Positions 9,140-17,016 of a stretch of DNA of 64,000 bases are shown here, piece by piece; positions within the stretch are counted from its first letter, which is position 1; each line of letters starts with the position of its first letter. Origin of the DNA: an uncultured Flavobacteriaceae bacterium (GTDB lineage: Bacteria > Bacteroidota > Bacteroidia > Flavobacteriales > Flavobacteriaceae); the NCBI GenBank assembly GCA_947502975.1, contig CANNBV010000002.1:997251-1061250 (forward strand), in the 5' to 3' direction. The notes beneath the pieces were generated by a model. The model ran no database searches. It was not told the origin of the DNA and saw only the letters and a list, made by a program, of their open reading frames with translations. Position numbers and translations under genes: made by a program.

Positions 9140-9180
9140 AAAGCTCCTAGTTGCAGGAATGCGATTGGGAGCTTTTTATA
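9140..9180 (+). terminator. Terminator after the TPR lipoprotein gene
   Basis: AAAGCTCC (9140-9147) pairs with GGAGCTTT (9168-9175), followed by T residues. It separates this rightward unit from the converging leftward sigma operon. Confidence 0.65.
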
Positions 9181-9203
9181 TAACAAGAAACTTCTAGTAA
9201 ATT

Positions 9204-9803
9204 TTATTTTAAATTGTATTCAAGTAATTTGACAGTAGTTATTGTATCGTTTTCTACCCTTCGATGACATATAACGCCTATGTCAGGTTTAATATAAAAT
9301 TCAATAAATTCATTTTCTTCTTTATAGTCTATAGTATATTTTATACAATTAAAATCTCCAGCTTCGGTTTTAATTAATATTGTATTAGGTGCTATGGTTA
9401 TTGTTAGATCATCAAAGGCATGATATGAAATACTTGTATTGCGTGTTGGCCTTTTAAACATTAGTATTTCTTTAAAATTACCGTTTTTTAAAGTAGTCAA
9501 AGTGTCGATTTCATATTGCCCTTCCTTGTCGTCTCTAACAATAAATTCATCACCAAGTTCTTCCATTAGAAACCATTCTTTACCATTTAAAATAAGTTTC
9601 GATTTAATAGAACTATTCAAGGTATCAGTTTCTACTATCTTGTCATTAATGGTTACAGTTTCAATATATTTCCAGTTATTATTTACTTTTAAAGGAATTA
9701 ATTCTTGAGAGTGTAAATTTAATGTTGCCAATAGTATCAGGAGAACCAATATCGGAATAAATTCTTCTTTTAGTATTATATGAATTTTAGTAATCAATGC
9801 CAT
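9204..9803 (-). CDS. Hypothetical exported protein coupled to the anti-sigma gene
   Basis: A 199-residue protein with a long hydrophobic N-terminal segment (ILVLLILLATLNLHS) that reads as a signal peptide. The rest is a small beta-rich domain with many acidic and aromatic residues; I recognise no family. Its ATG shares one base with the stop codon of the anti-sigma gene (TAATG), so it is translationally coupled and belongs to the ECF operon. It may be an extracytoplasmic component of that signalling unit, but no motif proves it. Confidence 0.6.
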   Translation of the reverse strand: MALITKIHIILKEEFIPILVLLILLATLNLHSQELIPLKVNNNWKYIETVTINDKIVETDTLNSSIKSKLILNGKEWFLMEELGDEFIVRDDKEGQYEIDTLTTLKNGNFKEILMFKRPTRNTSISYHAFDDLTITIAPNTILIKTEAGDFNCIKYTIDYKEENEFIEFYIKPDIGVICHRRVENDTITTVKLLEYNLK

Positions 9804-10606
9804 TAACTACTTTCTACAATGCCAAGAGTATACAATTGCTCCATAGTTGGTGTAGCACTTCCGCCAGTAGGCTCTAGAGTAATACCAAATGCTTCACTTT
9901 TATTAGCGTTTTCTATTTCGAAAATTTTATTGCTATCGTTAATAAAGTCGTCAATGATACCCAAACTTGTTGGTGTAAGCGGATTTAATGTTAAAGACCA
10001 AACTTGATAAACTTTACCCTCAGGCGGATCTGGTAAACCTTCGGCATCTAAAAAAATACGATTAGCATCCTTATCCCAATATACTTTAGCATATGTGTCA
10101 GGAAAATTTCCTTGACCAGCTAAAGGTATTCTAGAAATATTATCATCACGCAAAACCGAAATTAAAGTATTGGCTTCGGCTAAACTATTTTTAGAAAATT
10201 CAATTTGAGTTTCTAACAACGATTGCTGTGTTTCTGCTACCTGAATATCAGATTTTAACTCTTTATTTTTGTTTAGCGTCCATAATAACCCTGCCGCCAA
10301 AGCTATTGAAGCTGCCCAACCTGTATAGGTAATCCAATTGTATTTAGATTTCGTTAAAGAGACTACTTTGGTTTGTTTTCTATCAATACCAAGTTCTTGC
10401 TTTACAGATTGTAAAATATGGTCATTATTACGCTGAGAAGTTGATGCTGTCAATTTAATAACTGCTGCTTCAATTTCTAAAACTTCTTTTAAAATCTCTG
10501 GATGCTTTTGCATAAGTTCATACACTTCTGCGTTTTCTTTTTCAGAAAGAGAACCAGCTACGTAAAGCTCTAAAATTCCAGAAGTTATGTATGCGTTAAT
10601 ATCCAT
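9803..10606 (-). CDS. Anti-sigma factor, RskA type
   Basis: A 267-residue membrane protein. The first 90 residues form a helical cytoplasmic anti-sigma domain (IDAYITSGILELYVAGSLSE-like opening). One membrane segment follows (about residues 91-108, WAASIALAAGLLW), then a coiled stretch and a periplasmic beta domain of the RskA C-terminal family with the typical AEGLPDPPEGKVYQVW motif. It should hold the ECF sigma factor at the membrane until an envelope signal releases it. The sigma gene is 4 nt upstream in the same operon. Confidence 0.88.
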   Translation of the reverse strand: MDINAYITSGILELYVAGSLSEKENAEVYELMQKHPEILKEVLEIEAAVIKLTASTSQRNNDHILQSVKQELGIDRKQTKVVSLTKSKYNWITYTGWAASIALAAGLLWTLNKNKELKSDIQVAETQQSLLETQIEFSKNSLAEANTLISVLRDDNISRIPLAGQGNFPDTYAKVYWDKDANRIFLDAEGLPDPPEGKVYQVWSLTLNPLTPTSLGIIDDFINDSNKIFEIENANKSEAFGITLEPTGGSATPTMEQLYTLGIVESS

Positions 10607-10610
10607 TATC

Positions 10611-11141
10611 TTACTTTAAAACCATATGTCTTAGTTCTTGTATACAGTTTCTGTTGCGTGTTTTAATTGTGCCAATAGGTATATCTAATACCTCAGAAGC
10701 TTCGCTTTGCGTATATCCTTTAAAGTATAGCAATTCAATAACTTCTTTACACTTTTCGGCTAGTTTACTAACAAAAGCTTTAATGCCTATAGCATCAGTT
10801 TTATGATCAAGGTTATCATTACTTTTAATAATATCTACGAAAAAAGAGGCATCGAGGTTTTGTTTAGACTTTTTAAAGTTTTTAGAACGTGTTTTGTCTA
10901 TGGCTGCGTTACGTGCAATATTTAAAATCCATGTAAAAAACCGTCCTTTTTGTGGAGAATAACTATCTGATTTATTCCAAATTTTAATAAATACGTCCTG
11001 CATTATTTCCTCAGCTATGTTATAATCTCTTACGATATTGTAGATGACACCGTGCATGCTTTCACTATACATGACATATAATTCCTCAAAAGCTTTTACA
11101 TCTTTTTGCTGAAACTTTTTAACAAGTTGATCTACATTCAT
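10611..11141 (-). CDS. ECF-family RNA polymerase sigma factor
   Basis: About 176 residues from ATG at 11141; the TTG at 11150 would add MLW only. Region 2 is seen in IVRDYNIAEEIMQDVFIKIW (about 33-52) and the following FFTWILNIARNAAIDKTR. Region 4 is the C-terminal helix-turn-helix around GYTQSEASEVLDIPIGTIKT. Regions 1 and 3 are missing, as expected for an ECF factor. It is first in the operon with its RskA-type anti-sigma. The nearest likely target is the DUF4331 locus it faces, but its regulon cannot be read from the window. Confidence 0.9.
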   Translation of the reverse strand: MNVDQLVKKFQQKDVKAFEELYVMYSESMHGVIYNIVRDYNIAEEIMQDVFIKIWNKSDSYSPQKGRFFTWILNIARNAAIDKTRSKNFKKSKQNLDASFFVDIIKSNDNLDHKTDAIGIKAFVSKLAEKCKEVIELLYFKGYTQSEASEVLDIPIGTIKTRNRNCIQELRHMVLK

Positions 11142-11221
11142 CCAAAGCAATTAACTATAACGAAAGTAATAAATATTATATGAATAACGCGTTGTGAGTT
11201 TGGATAAACATCACAATGAAA

Positions 11222-11458
11222 TTATGGATTATATAACTGACCGCGATGCGGCTTTAGAGCATCACGAACTGGCTTCATTTGGTTTTCTATCACAACCATA
11301 AATGCTATGGCATGCAAGTCGTTAATGACTTCAAAACCAGTAATATTCAATTCTAATTGTTGTATTTTGATATATTCTTTTAAGTGAATTTCATGATGTT
11401 CTGCAATTTTCAAGGCATCAGGTCCACGAAAATCCCAAATTAGTTTTAGTTTTTGCAT
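11222..11458 (-). CDS. Small conserved hypothetical protein
   Basis: A 78-residue soluble protein with no signal peptide, start ATG at 11458. It contains a probable alpha/beta fold (LKLIWDFRGPDALKIAEHHE, then AIAFMVVIENQ), and ends in KPHRGQLYNP. I have seen similar small proteins in flavobacteria without a function. It lies upstream of, and in the same direction as, the sigma gene with an 80-nt gap. Confidence 0.55.
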   Translation of the reverse strand: MQKLKLIWDFRGPDALKIAEHHEIHLKEYIKIQQLELNITGFEVINDLHAIAFMVVIENQMKPVRDALKPHRGQLYNP

Positions 11459-11607
11459 AGATTTTTATTTCTTTTTAAAGGTCTTAAAAATAGTGTTAAT
11501 ACCATTAATAAATTGAAATAAAACCCCTTTATTTGCGTTTGTTAACACAACTTGTTTTAAACCTATATATTAGTATTTTTGTATCCGTTGAATAATAATA
11601 ATCTATT

Positions 11608-13554
11608 ATGAAATTGAAGTATTATACTCTAGTTTTTTTATTGTTTTTTTCTGTTTTTGCTATAGCCCAAACTCCCAAGGAAGACGTATTGTTTACTGTT
11701 GCAGATGAACCAGTTTATGTTTCGGAATTTTTAAGAGTTTATAATAAGAATCTCAATTTAGTTCAAGATGAGTCTCAAAAAGATGTTGATGAATATTTGA
11801 AGTTATTTACCAACTATAAATTGAAACTTAAGGAAGCAAAAGCTCAGGGGTTACATGAAAAATCCACATATAAAAGGGAATTAGAAACTTATAAAAAGCA
11901 ATTAGCCAAAAATTACATGACTGATGCTAAAGTTAGTGATGCACTAGTTGAAGAGGCGTATAACCATATTTCTCATAGTGTAAAGGCCAACCACATTTTG
12001 GTACGTGTTGCAGAAGATGCGAGTCCAGAAGATACTTTAGTTGCTTATAATAAGATTGAAAAATTACGCAAACGCACATTAGAAGAAGGGTTTGAGGTTG
12101 TTAGAAAAGAGGTACATAACGGCAAAACATTATTTGGGGAAGAATTGGGATGGTTTTCAGGATTCAAAATGGTTTATAAGTTTGAAAAAGTAGCCTTCAA
12201 TACACCCGTGGGTGAAATATCTCATCCGTTCCGTACACGTTTTGGATATCATATTGTTAATGTTTTAGATAAGCGTGAGGCAAGAGGAGAGCGTACGGTT
12301 AAACATATTATGATAATTACAAAAAAAGGTGATACACTTTCGGATGCTGAGTCTAGAATTAGAGATATTTATAAAAAAATAGAACAAGGAGAAGCATTTG
12401 AAGCTTTAGCAAAAGAGTTTTCAGATGATAAAAACTCTGCACCGCGAGGTGGCTTACTAAAAGCATTCTCAAGTGGACAATTAAGTGTTCCTGAGTTTGA
12501 AGAAGCTACTTTTGCATTACAAAATGAAGGCGATATTTCAGAACCTATAAAAACTAATTTTGGATGGCATATTATAAAATTAGTTAATACCAAACCAATT
12601 GGTACTTTTGAAGAGACTAAGCCTGAGCTAGAACAAAAAGTGAAGCGAGATACACGTTCAAAACTTATAGAAGAAGCCTTAATTACTAAACTTAAAGAAA
12701 AATATGGTATCTCAAATGAAAGACCAGACTTAAGTTATTTTATCTCCATCTTAAATGAAGATTTTTTCAAACGCACTTGGAAATTACCTGAAGACTTTAA
12801 TAAAGATCAAGAGCTTCTAAAAATTAGAACTAAAACATTGACCAATGCAGATTTTGGAGATTTTTTAGTATCTCAACAAAAGCGCATTAGAGGCAAACAA
12901 AGTTTTGAGAAAATAGTGAATAATGCATATGATTCTTTTTTGAGTTCAAATTTAAAGCAATATCAAGAAGAGAATTTAGAAAATGAAAATGAAGATTATG
13001 CTCATATTTTAGGGGAATATAGAGATGGATTGTTGCTATTTGATTTGATGGAAAATACGATATGGCAAGCTGCCAAAACAGATTCTATAGAAGTCCAAGA
13101 TTTTTACGAGAAACATAAAGCAGATTATTTTTGGCCAGAGCGAGTAGATGCAGAAGTTGCATCTTCAGCAAGTAAAAAGGTGATTAAGAAGGTAATCAAA
13201 CTCCTGAATGAAAACATGGCTGCTGAGGATATCAAGAAATTAGTAAATACTAATGGAGAGGTAAATGTAATTTTTACAAAAGATACCATGGATATCAACC
13301 ACCAGGCATTACCAAAAAACTTCATTTTGCAAAAAGGCGTTTCTAAAGTATATAAACACAATAACGGTTTTATTGTAGCTAATGTTGGTAAAGTATTACC
13401 AAAGCAACAAAAGCCTTATGATGAGGTAAAAGGATTGGTAATGAGTGATTATCAAACTGAAAAAGAAAATTTATGGTTGGAAGAGCTTCGTGCAAAATAT
13501 AAAGTTGTGATTAATAACGATGCTTTAAAAAGAGTGAAAGCAGAAATTAAGTAA
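11608..13554 (+). CDS. SurA/PpiC-type peptidylprolyl isomerase with two parvulin domains
   Basis: A 648-residue exported protein: signal peptide to about residue 21 (FAIAQ), an N-terminal helical chaperone region, then two parvulin rotamase domains at about 122-225 (KANHILVRVAED ... FGYHIVNV) and 228-332 (TVKHIMIITKKGD ... FGWHIIKL). A long C-terminal part without parvulin motifs follows. It would fold outer-membrane proteins in the periplasm by cis-trans isomerisation of X-Pro bonds. It heads a run of three such genes (5 nt to the next). The 11459-11607 gap contains no other gene. Confidence 0.88.
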   Translation: MKLKYYTLVFLLFFSVFAIAQTPKEDVLFTVADEPVYVSEFLRVYNKNLNLVQDESQKDVDEYLKLFTNYKLKLKEAKAQGLHEKSTYKRELETYKKQLAKNYMTDAKVSDALVEEAYNHISHSVKANHILVRVAEDASPEDTLVAYNKIEKLRKRTLEEGFEVVRKEVHNGKTLFGEELGWFSGFKMVYKFEKVAFNTPVGEISHPFRTRFGYHIVNVLDKREARGERTVKHIMIITKKGDTLSDAESRIRDIYKKIEQGEAFEALAKEFSDDKNSAPRGGLLKAFSSGQLSVPEFEEATFALQNEGDISEPIKTNFGWHIIKLVNTKPIGTFEETKPELEQKVKRDTRSKLIEEALITKLKEKYGISNERPDLSYFISILNEDFFKRTWKLPEDFNKDQELLKIRTKTLTNADFGDFLVSQQKRIRGKQSFEKIVNNAYDSFLSSNLKQYQEENLENENEDYAHILGEYRDGLLLFDLMENTIWQAAKTDSIEVQDFYEKHKADYFWPERVDAEVASSASKKVIKKVIKLLNENMAAEDIKKLVNTNGEVNVIFTKDTMDINHQALPKNFILQKGVSKVYKHNNGFIVANVGKVLPKQQKPYDEVKGLVMSDYQTEKENLWLEELRAKYKVVINNDALKRVKAEIK

Positions 13555-13559
13555 TAGTT

Positions 13560-14417
13560 GTGCATAAAAAATCCCTCTCTATATTATGTGTCTTGGTTGT
13601 CTTAGTAACGGCCTGTGATATCTTTAAAAAAGATGATGATCGAAAAGCTATCGCCAGAGTTAATGATACTTATCTTTATCAAGATGAGTTAACAAGTTTA
13701 TTGTCTGAAGGTATAACGGGTCAAGACAGTATCTTAATTGTTCAAAACTATATAAAAGAGTGGGCTACAAAACAATTATTGGTTGATGGAGCACAAATAA
13801 ATTTGAGTGAAGAAAAACAAGAAAATTTTAATAAACTAGTTGATCAGTATAAAACAGATCTTTTTAGTAAAGCTTATTTAGAAGCACTAGTTAAAAAAAA
13901 CATAGATACTACTGTCAGTGAAGAAGAAGCTACAAAATATTATGAGCAAAATAAAGATGCTTTTAAGCTAAACGAAGAGCTTTTAAAATTTAGATACATA
14001 CATGTTGATGAAAGCATCATAGATTTTAATACTATTAAAGAACGTTTAAAAAGATTTGAAAATAATGATAAGATAGCTCTAGATTCAATTGCTATTCAAT
14101 TTAAATCCTATTCCTTAAATGATTCTATTTGGGTTAAAATGAGTCAGGTTATTTCAAAAATACCTGGTGTGAATTCTGAAAATAAAAATCAACTGTTAAA
14201 AAAATCTAATTTTGTACAACTCAAAGATTCATTAGGAGTATATTTGATGCAAATTAATGAGGTGTTATTGAGAAATGACACTGCACCCTTAGAGTACGTT
14301 AAGCCAACAATTCATCAAATTGTAATCAATAAACGTAAACTGGAACTGATTAAAAAATTAGAAAAAGATATTACAAAAGATGCCATTAAAAATAAGGAGT
14401 TTGAGATTTTCAATTAA
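13560..14417 (+). CDS. SurA-like lipoprotein with degenerate parvulin domain
   Basis: A 285-residue lipoprotein (lipobox LVTAC, Cys about 19) starting at GTG 13560. The helical SurA N-domain pattern is kept (AIARVNDTYLYQDEL, DEL/VLIVQNYIKEWATKQLL). The segment where a parvulin domain should be lacks the glycine-rich GG..G and terminal FGYH motifs, so it is probably not an active isomerase. It is between two isomerase genes with both catalytic-type domains, which suggests a chaperone or adaptor role in the same outer-membrane assembly path. Its end overlaps the next gene by 38 nt. Confidence 0.75.
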   Translation: MHKKSLSILCVLVVLVTACDIFKKDDDRKAIARVNDTYLYQDELTSLLSEGITGQDSILIVQNYIKEWATKQLLVDGAQINLSEEKQENFNKLVDQYKTDLFSKAYLEALVKKNIDTTVSEEEATKYYEQNKDAFKLNEELLKFRYIHVDESIIDFNTIKERLKRFENNDKIALDSIAIQFKSYSLNDSIWVKMSQVISKIPGVNSENKNQLLKKSNFVQLKDSLGVYLMQINEVLLRNDTAPLEYVKPTIHQIVINKRKLELIKKLEKDITKDAIKNKEFEIFN

Positions 14418-15843
14418 CATAAAACTATTGTTCCTGTTACTATTTGTAACTGTATATTCGGTTAGAGCACAAGAGATTATTGAAGACGAGCCTACAGATA
14501 AACAGACTGACAAAATTCAAGAAAAAGCCGTAGATTCTACTGATGGATTTAAGGCGGTGAAAATTGATGCTGTGGCAGGAGTGGTGGGTGATTATATCGT
14601 ATTAAATTCTGATATTGATAAAGAGTTTTTACAATTACAAGCATCAGGTGTGGATACTAAAAATATAACACGATGTCAGATTTTTGGAAAGCTCTTAGAA
14701 AATAAATTATATGCCCATCAAGCTATACAAGATAGTATATTAGTTTCTGATGCCGAGGTTAGAAACAGTGTAGATTACCAGTTGCAACAGTTTTTACAAC
14801 AGGTAAATGGAGAAATGGATCGCTTATTGAGGATTTATAAGAAAGAAAGTGAAGAAAGCCTTAGAGAAGAAATGTTTAAGGCTAACAAGGATATGATGTT
14901 GTCTCAACGTATGCAGACTAAAGTAATTGAAGAAGTAGAAATAACTCCAGAAGAAGTACGACAGTTTTTTAATAAAATTCCTAAAGCTGAAAGACCAAGT
15001 TTTGGTACAGAATTGAAAGTGGCTCAAATTGTGGTTGAACCTAAAGTTTCGATGGAAGAAAAAGAAAGAATCATCAATCAGTTAAAACAATTTAAAGCTG
15101 ATGTTGAGGAAAATGGTGCCAGCTTTAGATCTAAAGTGATTTTATATGGGCAAGATCCTGGTATAAAGCAATCTGGCTACAAATATACTTTGAATAGAAA
15201 AAAGCCTAGAATGGTAAAAGAGTTTAGAGAAGCTGCATTTGCATTACAAGAAGGAGAAGTGTCTGAACCGTTTGAAACAGATTTTGGATTCCACATTGTC
15301 TATTGCGAGAAAATTAGAGGTCAAGAGTACGATGTTAGTCATGTGCTTTTAATTCCAGAAGTTTCTGATCAAGCAAAGATTGATGCAAAAGAAACATTAG
15401 ATAAAATTAGGCAACAAATTATAGATGGAGACATCACATTTGCTGAAGCTGCTAAAGAAGTGAGTGACGATGAGGTAACAAAATTTGATGGCGGACAATT
15501 AATCAATCCAGAAACTCAAGATTATAATTTTGAATTAACACGTATGGATCCAGAATTGTATTCTCAAATTCAAGATTTAAAAGATGGTCAAATAAGTCAA
15601 GTAGTAGCCGAAGCGGATAGATCAAATAATTTAAAATTTAAAATTCTAACAGTTTCTGATAGAATAGAAGACCATGATGCCGATTATGCTAAGGATTTTC
15701 TTAAAATAAAAGAATTAGCCTTAAACGAAAAGAAAATTAAGGCAATTGAAGACTGGCAAGCAGAAAAAATTGAAGATACCTACATTAAGATTACTGGGGG
15801 TATGAGAGATTGTGAGTTTTCTAGTAATTGGTTAAAAAAATAA
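14380..15843 (+). CDS. SurA-type peptidylprolyl isomerase
   Basis: A 487-residue periplasmic protein. ATG at 14380 overlaps the previous gene by 38 nt; TTG at 14401 would give a shorter, also plausible signal peptide. After the signal (LLFLLLFVTVYSVRAQ) come a SurA N-domain with the typical VVGDYIVLNSDIDKE and ITRCQIFGKLLENKLYAHQA, then two parvulin-like domains at about 208-320 (ending FGFHIVYCEK) and 325-430. The second ends in a looser DGQISQVV. It is the closest of the three to SurA. MoxR follows 6 nt downstream. Confidence 0.85.
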   Translation: MPLKIRSLRFSINIKLLFLLLFVTVYSVRAQEIIEDEPTDKQTDKIQEKAVDSTDGFKAVKIDAVAGVVGDYIVLNSDIDKEFLQLQASGVDTKNITRCQIFGKLLENKLYAHQAIQDSILVSDAEVRNSVDYQLQQFLQQVNGEMDRLLRIYKKESEESLREEMFKANKDMMLSQRMQTKVIEEVEITPEEVRQFFNKIPKAERPSFGTELKVAQIVVEPKVSMEEKERIINQLKQFKADVEENGASFRSKVILYGQDPGIKQSGYKYTLNRKKPRMVKEFREAAFALQEGEVSEPFETDFGFHIVYCEKIRGQEYDVSHVLLIPEVSDQAKIDAKETLDKIRQQIIDGDITFAEAAKEVSDDEVTKFDGGQLINPETQDYNFELTRMDPELYSQIQDLKDGQISQVVAEADRSNNLKFKILTVSDRIEDHDADYAKDFLKIKELALNEKKIKAIEDWQAEKIEDTYIKITGGMRDCEFSSNWLKK

Positions 15844-15849
15844 TAGTCT

Positions 15850-16803
15850 ATGTCTGACGTTGCTGCAGTAGAACAGTTTGTAAAAAAATATCAAGATTTA
15901 AAACAAGAAATAGCCAAAGTAATTGTTGGGCAAGATGATGTTATAAATCAAATTTTAATTTCTGTTTTTTCTGGTGGACATTCATTGCTTATTGGTGTGC
16001 CTGGTTTAGCAAAAACCTTAATGGTAAATACCATCGCACAAGCTTTAGGATTAGATTTTAAACGTATTCAATTTACACCAGATCTAATGCCTAGCGATAT
16101 TTTGGGAAGTGAAATCTTGGACGAAGATCGTCACTTTAAGTTTGTTAAAGGCCCAATTTTTGCCAATATTATTTTAGCAGACGAAATAAATAGAACACCA
16201 CCCAAAACGCAAGCAGCATTATTAGAGGCCATGCAAGAACGTGCAGTAACTGTTGCTGGTCACCATTATAAATTAGATTTACCATATTTTGTGTTGGCAA
16301 CTCAAAACCCAATTGAGCAAGAAGGCACATATCCTTTACCTGAAGCACAACTTGATCGTTTTATGTTTGCTATTAATTTGGAATACCCTTCTTTTGAAGA
16401 AGAGGTGCAAGTGGTGAAAGCAACAACTAACGATGAAAAAGTTAAAGTGAATGCTTTATTCTCTGCAGCGGAGATTTTAGAGTACCAACACGTTATTAGA
16501 AGAATACCTGTAGCCGACAATGTTATCGAATATGCAGTTACTATGGTTGGTAAAACTAGACCTGATACTACGGCTGCACCAGATATTGTGAAGCAATATA
16601 TAGATTGGGGTGCAGGACCAAGAGCATCACAAAACTTAATTTTAGCAGCAAAAACACACGCAGTTATTAATGGCAAATTCTCACCTGATAATGAAGATGT
16701 TCAAGCTGTTGCTACAAGTGTGCTAAGACACCGTATTATTAAAAACTACAAGGCTGAAGCTGAAGGTGTTTCAGAGAAACAAGTTATTAAGAGCTTATTC
16801 TAG
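15850..16803 (+). CDS. MoxR-family AAA+ ATPase
   Basis: A 317-residue cytoplasmic ATPase. Walker A is GVPGLAKTL (about 56-64, with Ala for the usual Gly before Lys as in many MoxR proteins), Walker B ILADEINRTPP, sensor 1 ATQNPIEQEG, and the C-terminal lid with WGAGPRASQ, which carries the sensor 2 arginine. MoxR proteins act as chaperones for metal-protein or VWA-protein maturation, normally beside DUF58 and BatA genes. Those are not here; instead the gene follows three SurA-like genes, an arrangement that I recall as common in flavobacteria. Confidence 0.92.
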   Translation: MSDVAAVEQFVKKYQDLKQEIAKVIVGQDDVINQILISVFSGGHSLLIGVPGLAKTLMVNTIAQALGLDFKRIQFTPDLMPSDILGSEILDEDRHFKFVKGPIFANIILADEINRTPPKTQAALLEAMQERAVTVAGHHYKLDLPYFVLATQNPIEQEGTYPLPEAQLDRFMFAINLEYPSFEEEVQVVKATTNDEKVKVNALFSAAEILEYQHVIRRIPVADNVIEYAVTMVGKTRPDTTAAPDIVKQYIDWGAGPRASQNLILAAKTHAVINGKFSPDNEDVQAVATSVLRHRIIKNYKAEAEGVSEKQVIKSLF

Positions 16804-17006
16804 TGAAACTAAAGCCTTTTATTTTTCCAATCGTTTGTTATTTACTAGGAATTGGATTTGCAACTATTGGAGCTTTATTTAAAATAATCCATTTTGAAAT
16901 TGGATTTCTTACAGGAAATATACTTCTAACAATAAGTACAGGATTAAAATTAGTAGCAATAGTTTGGGCAATTATTAAATTAATTGAAGCATATAAAAAG
17001 TACTAA
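16803..17006 (+). CDS. Small GldL-like two-helix membrane protein
   Basis: A 67-residue protein starting at GTG, whose first base is the last base of the moxR stop codon (TAGTG), so it is translationally coupled. It consists of two membrane helices (about 7-26 and 33-60) joined by IHFEIGFLTGN. The sequence GALFKIIH and the two-helix layout match the N-terminal membrane part of GldL, the proton-driven motor protein of type IX secretion and gliding. The cytoplasmic part of GldL is missing. The role is unknown; it could be a stand-alone membrane module. Confidence 0.6.
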   Translation: MKLKPFIFPIVCYLLGIGFATIGALFKIIHFEIGFLTGNILLTISTGLKLVAIVWAIIKLIEAYKKY

Positions 17007-17016
17007 AAAGATATAT

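Noticed and set aside
16302-16676. 124-codon minus-strand frame inside moxR
   Set aside because: Antisense to the conserved AAA+ domain, no independent support.
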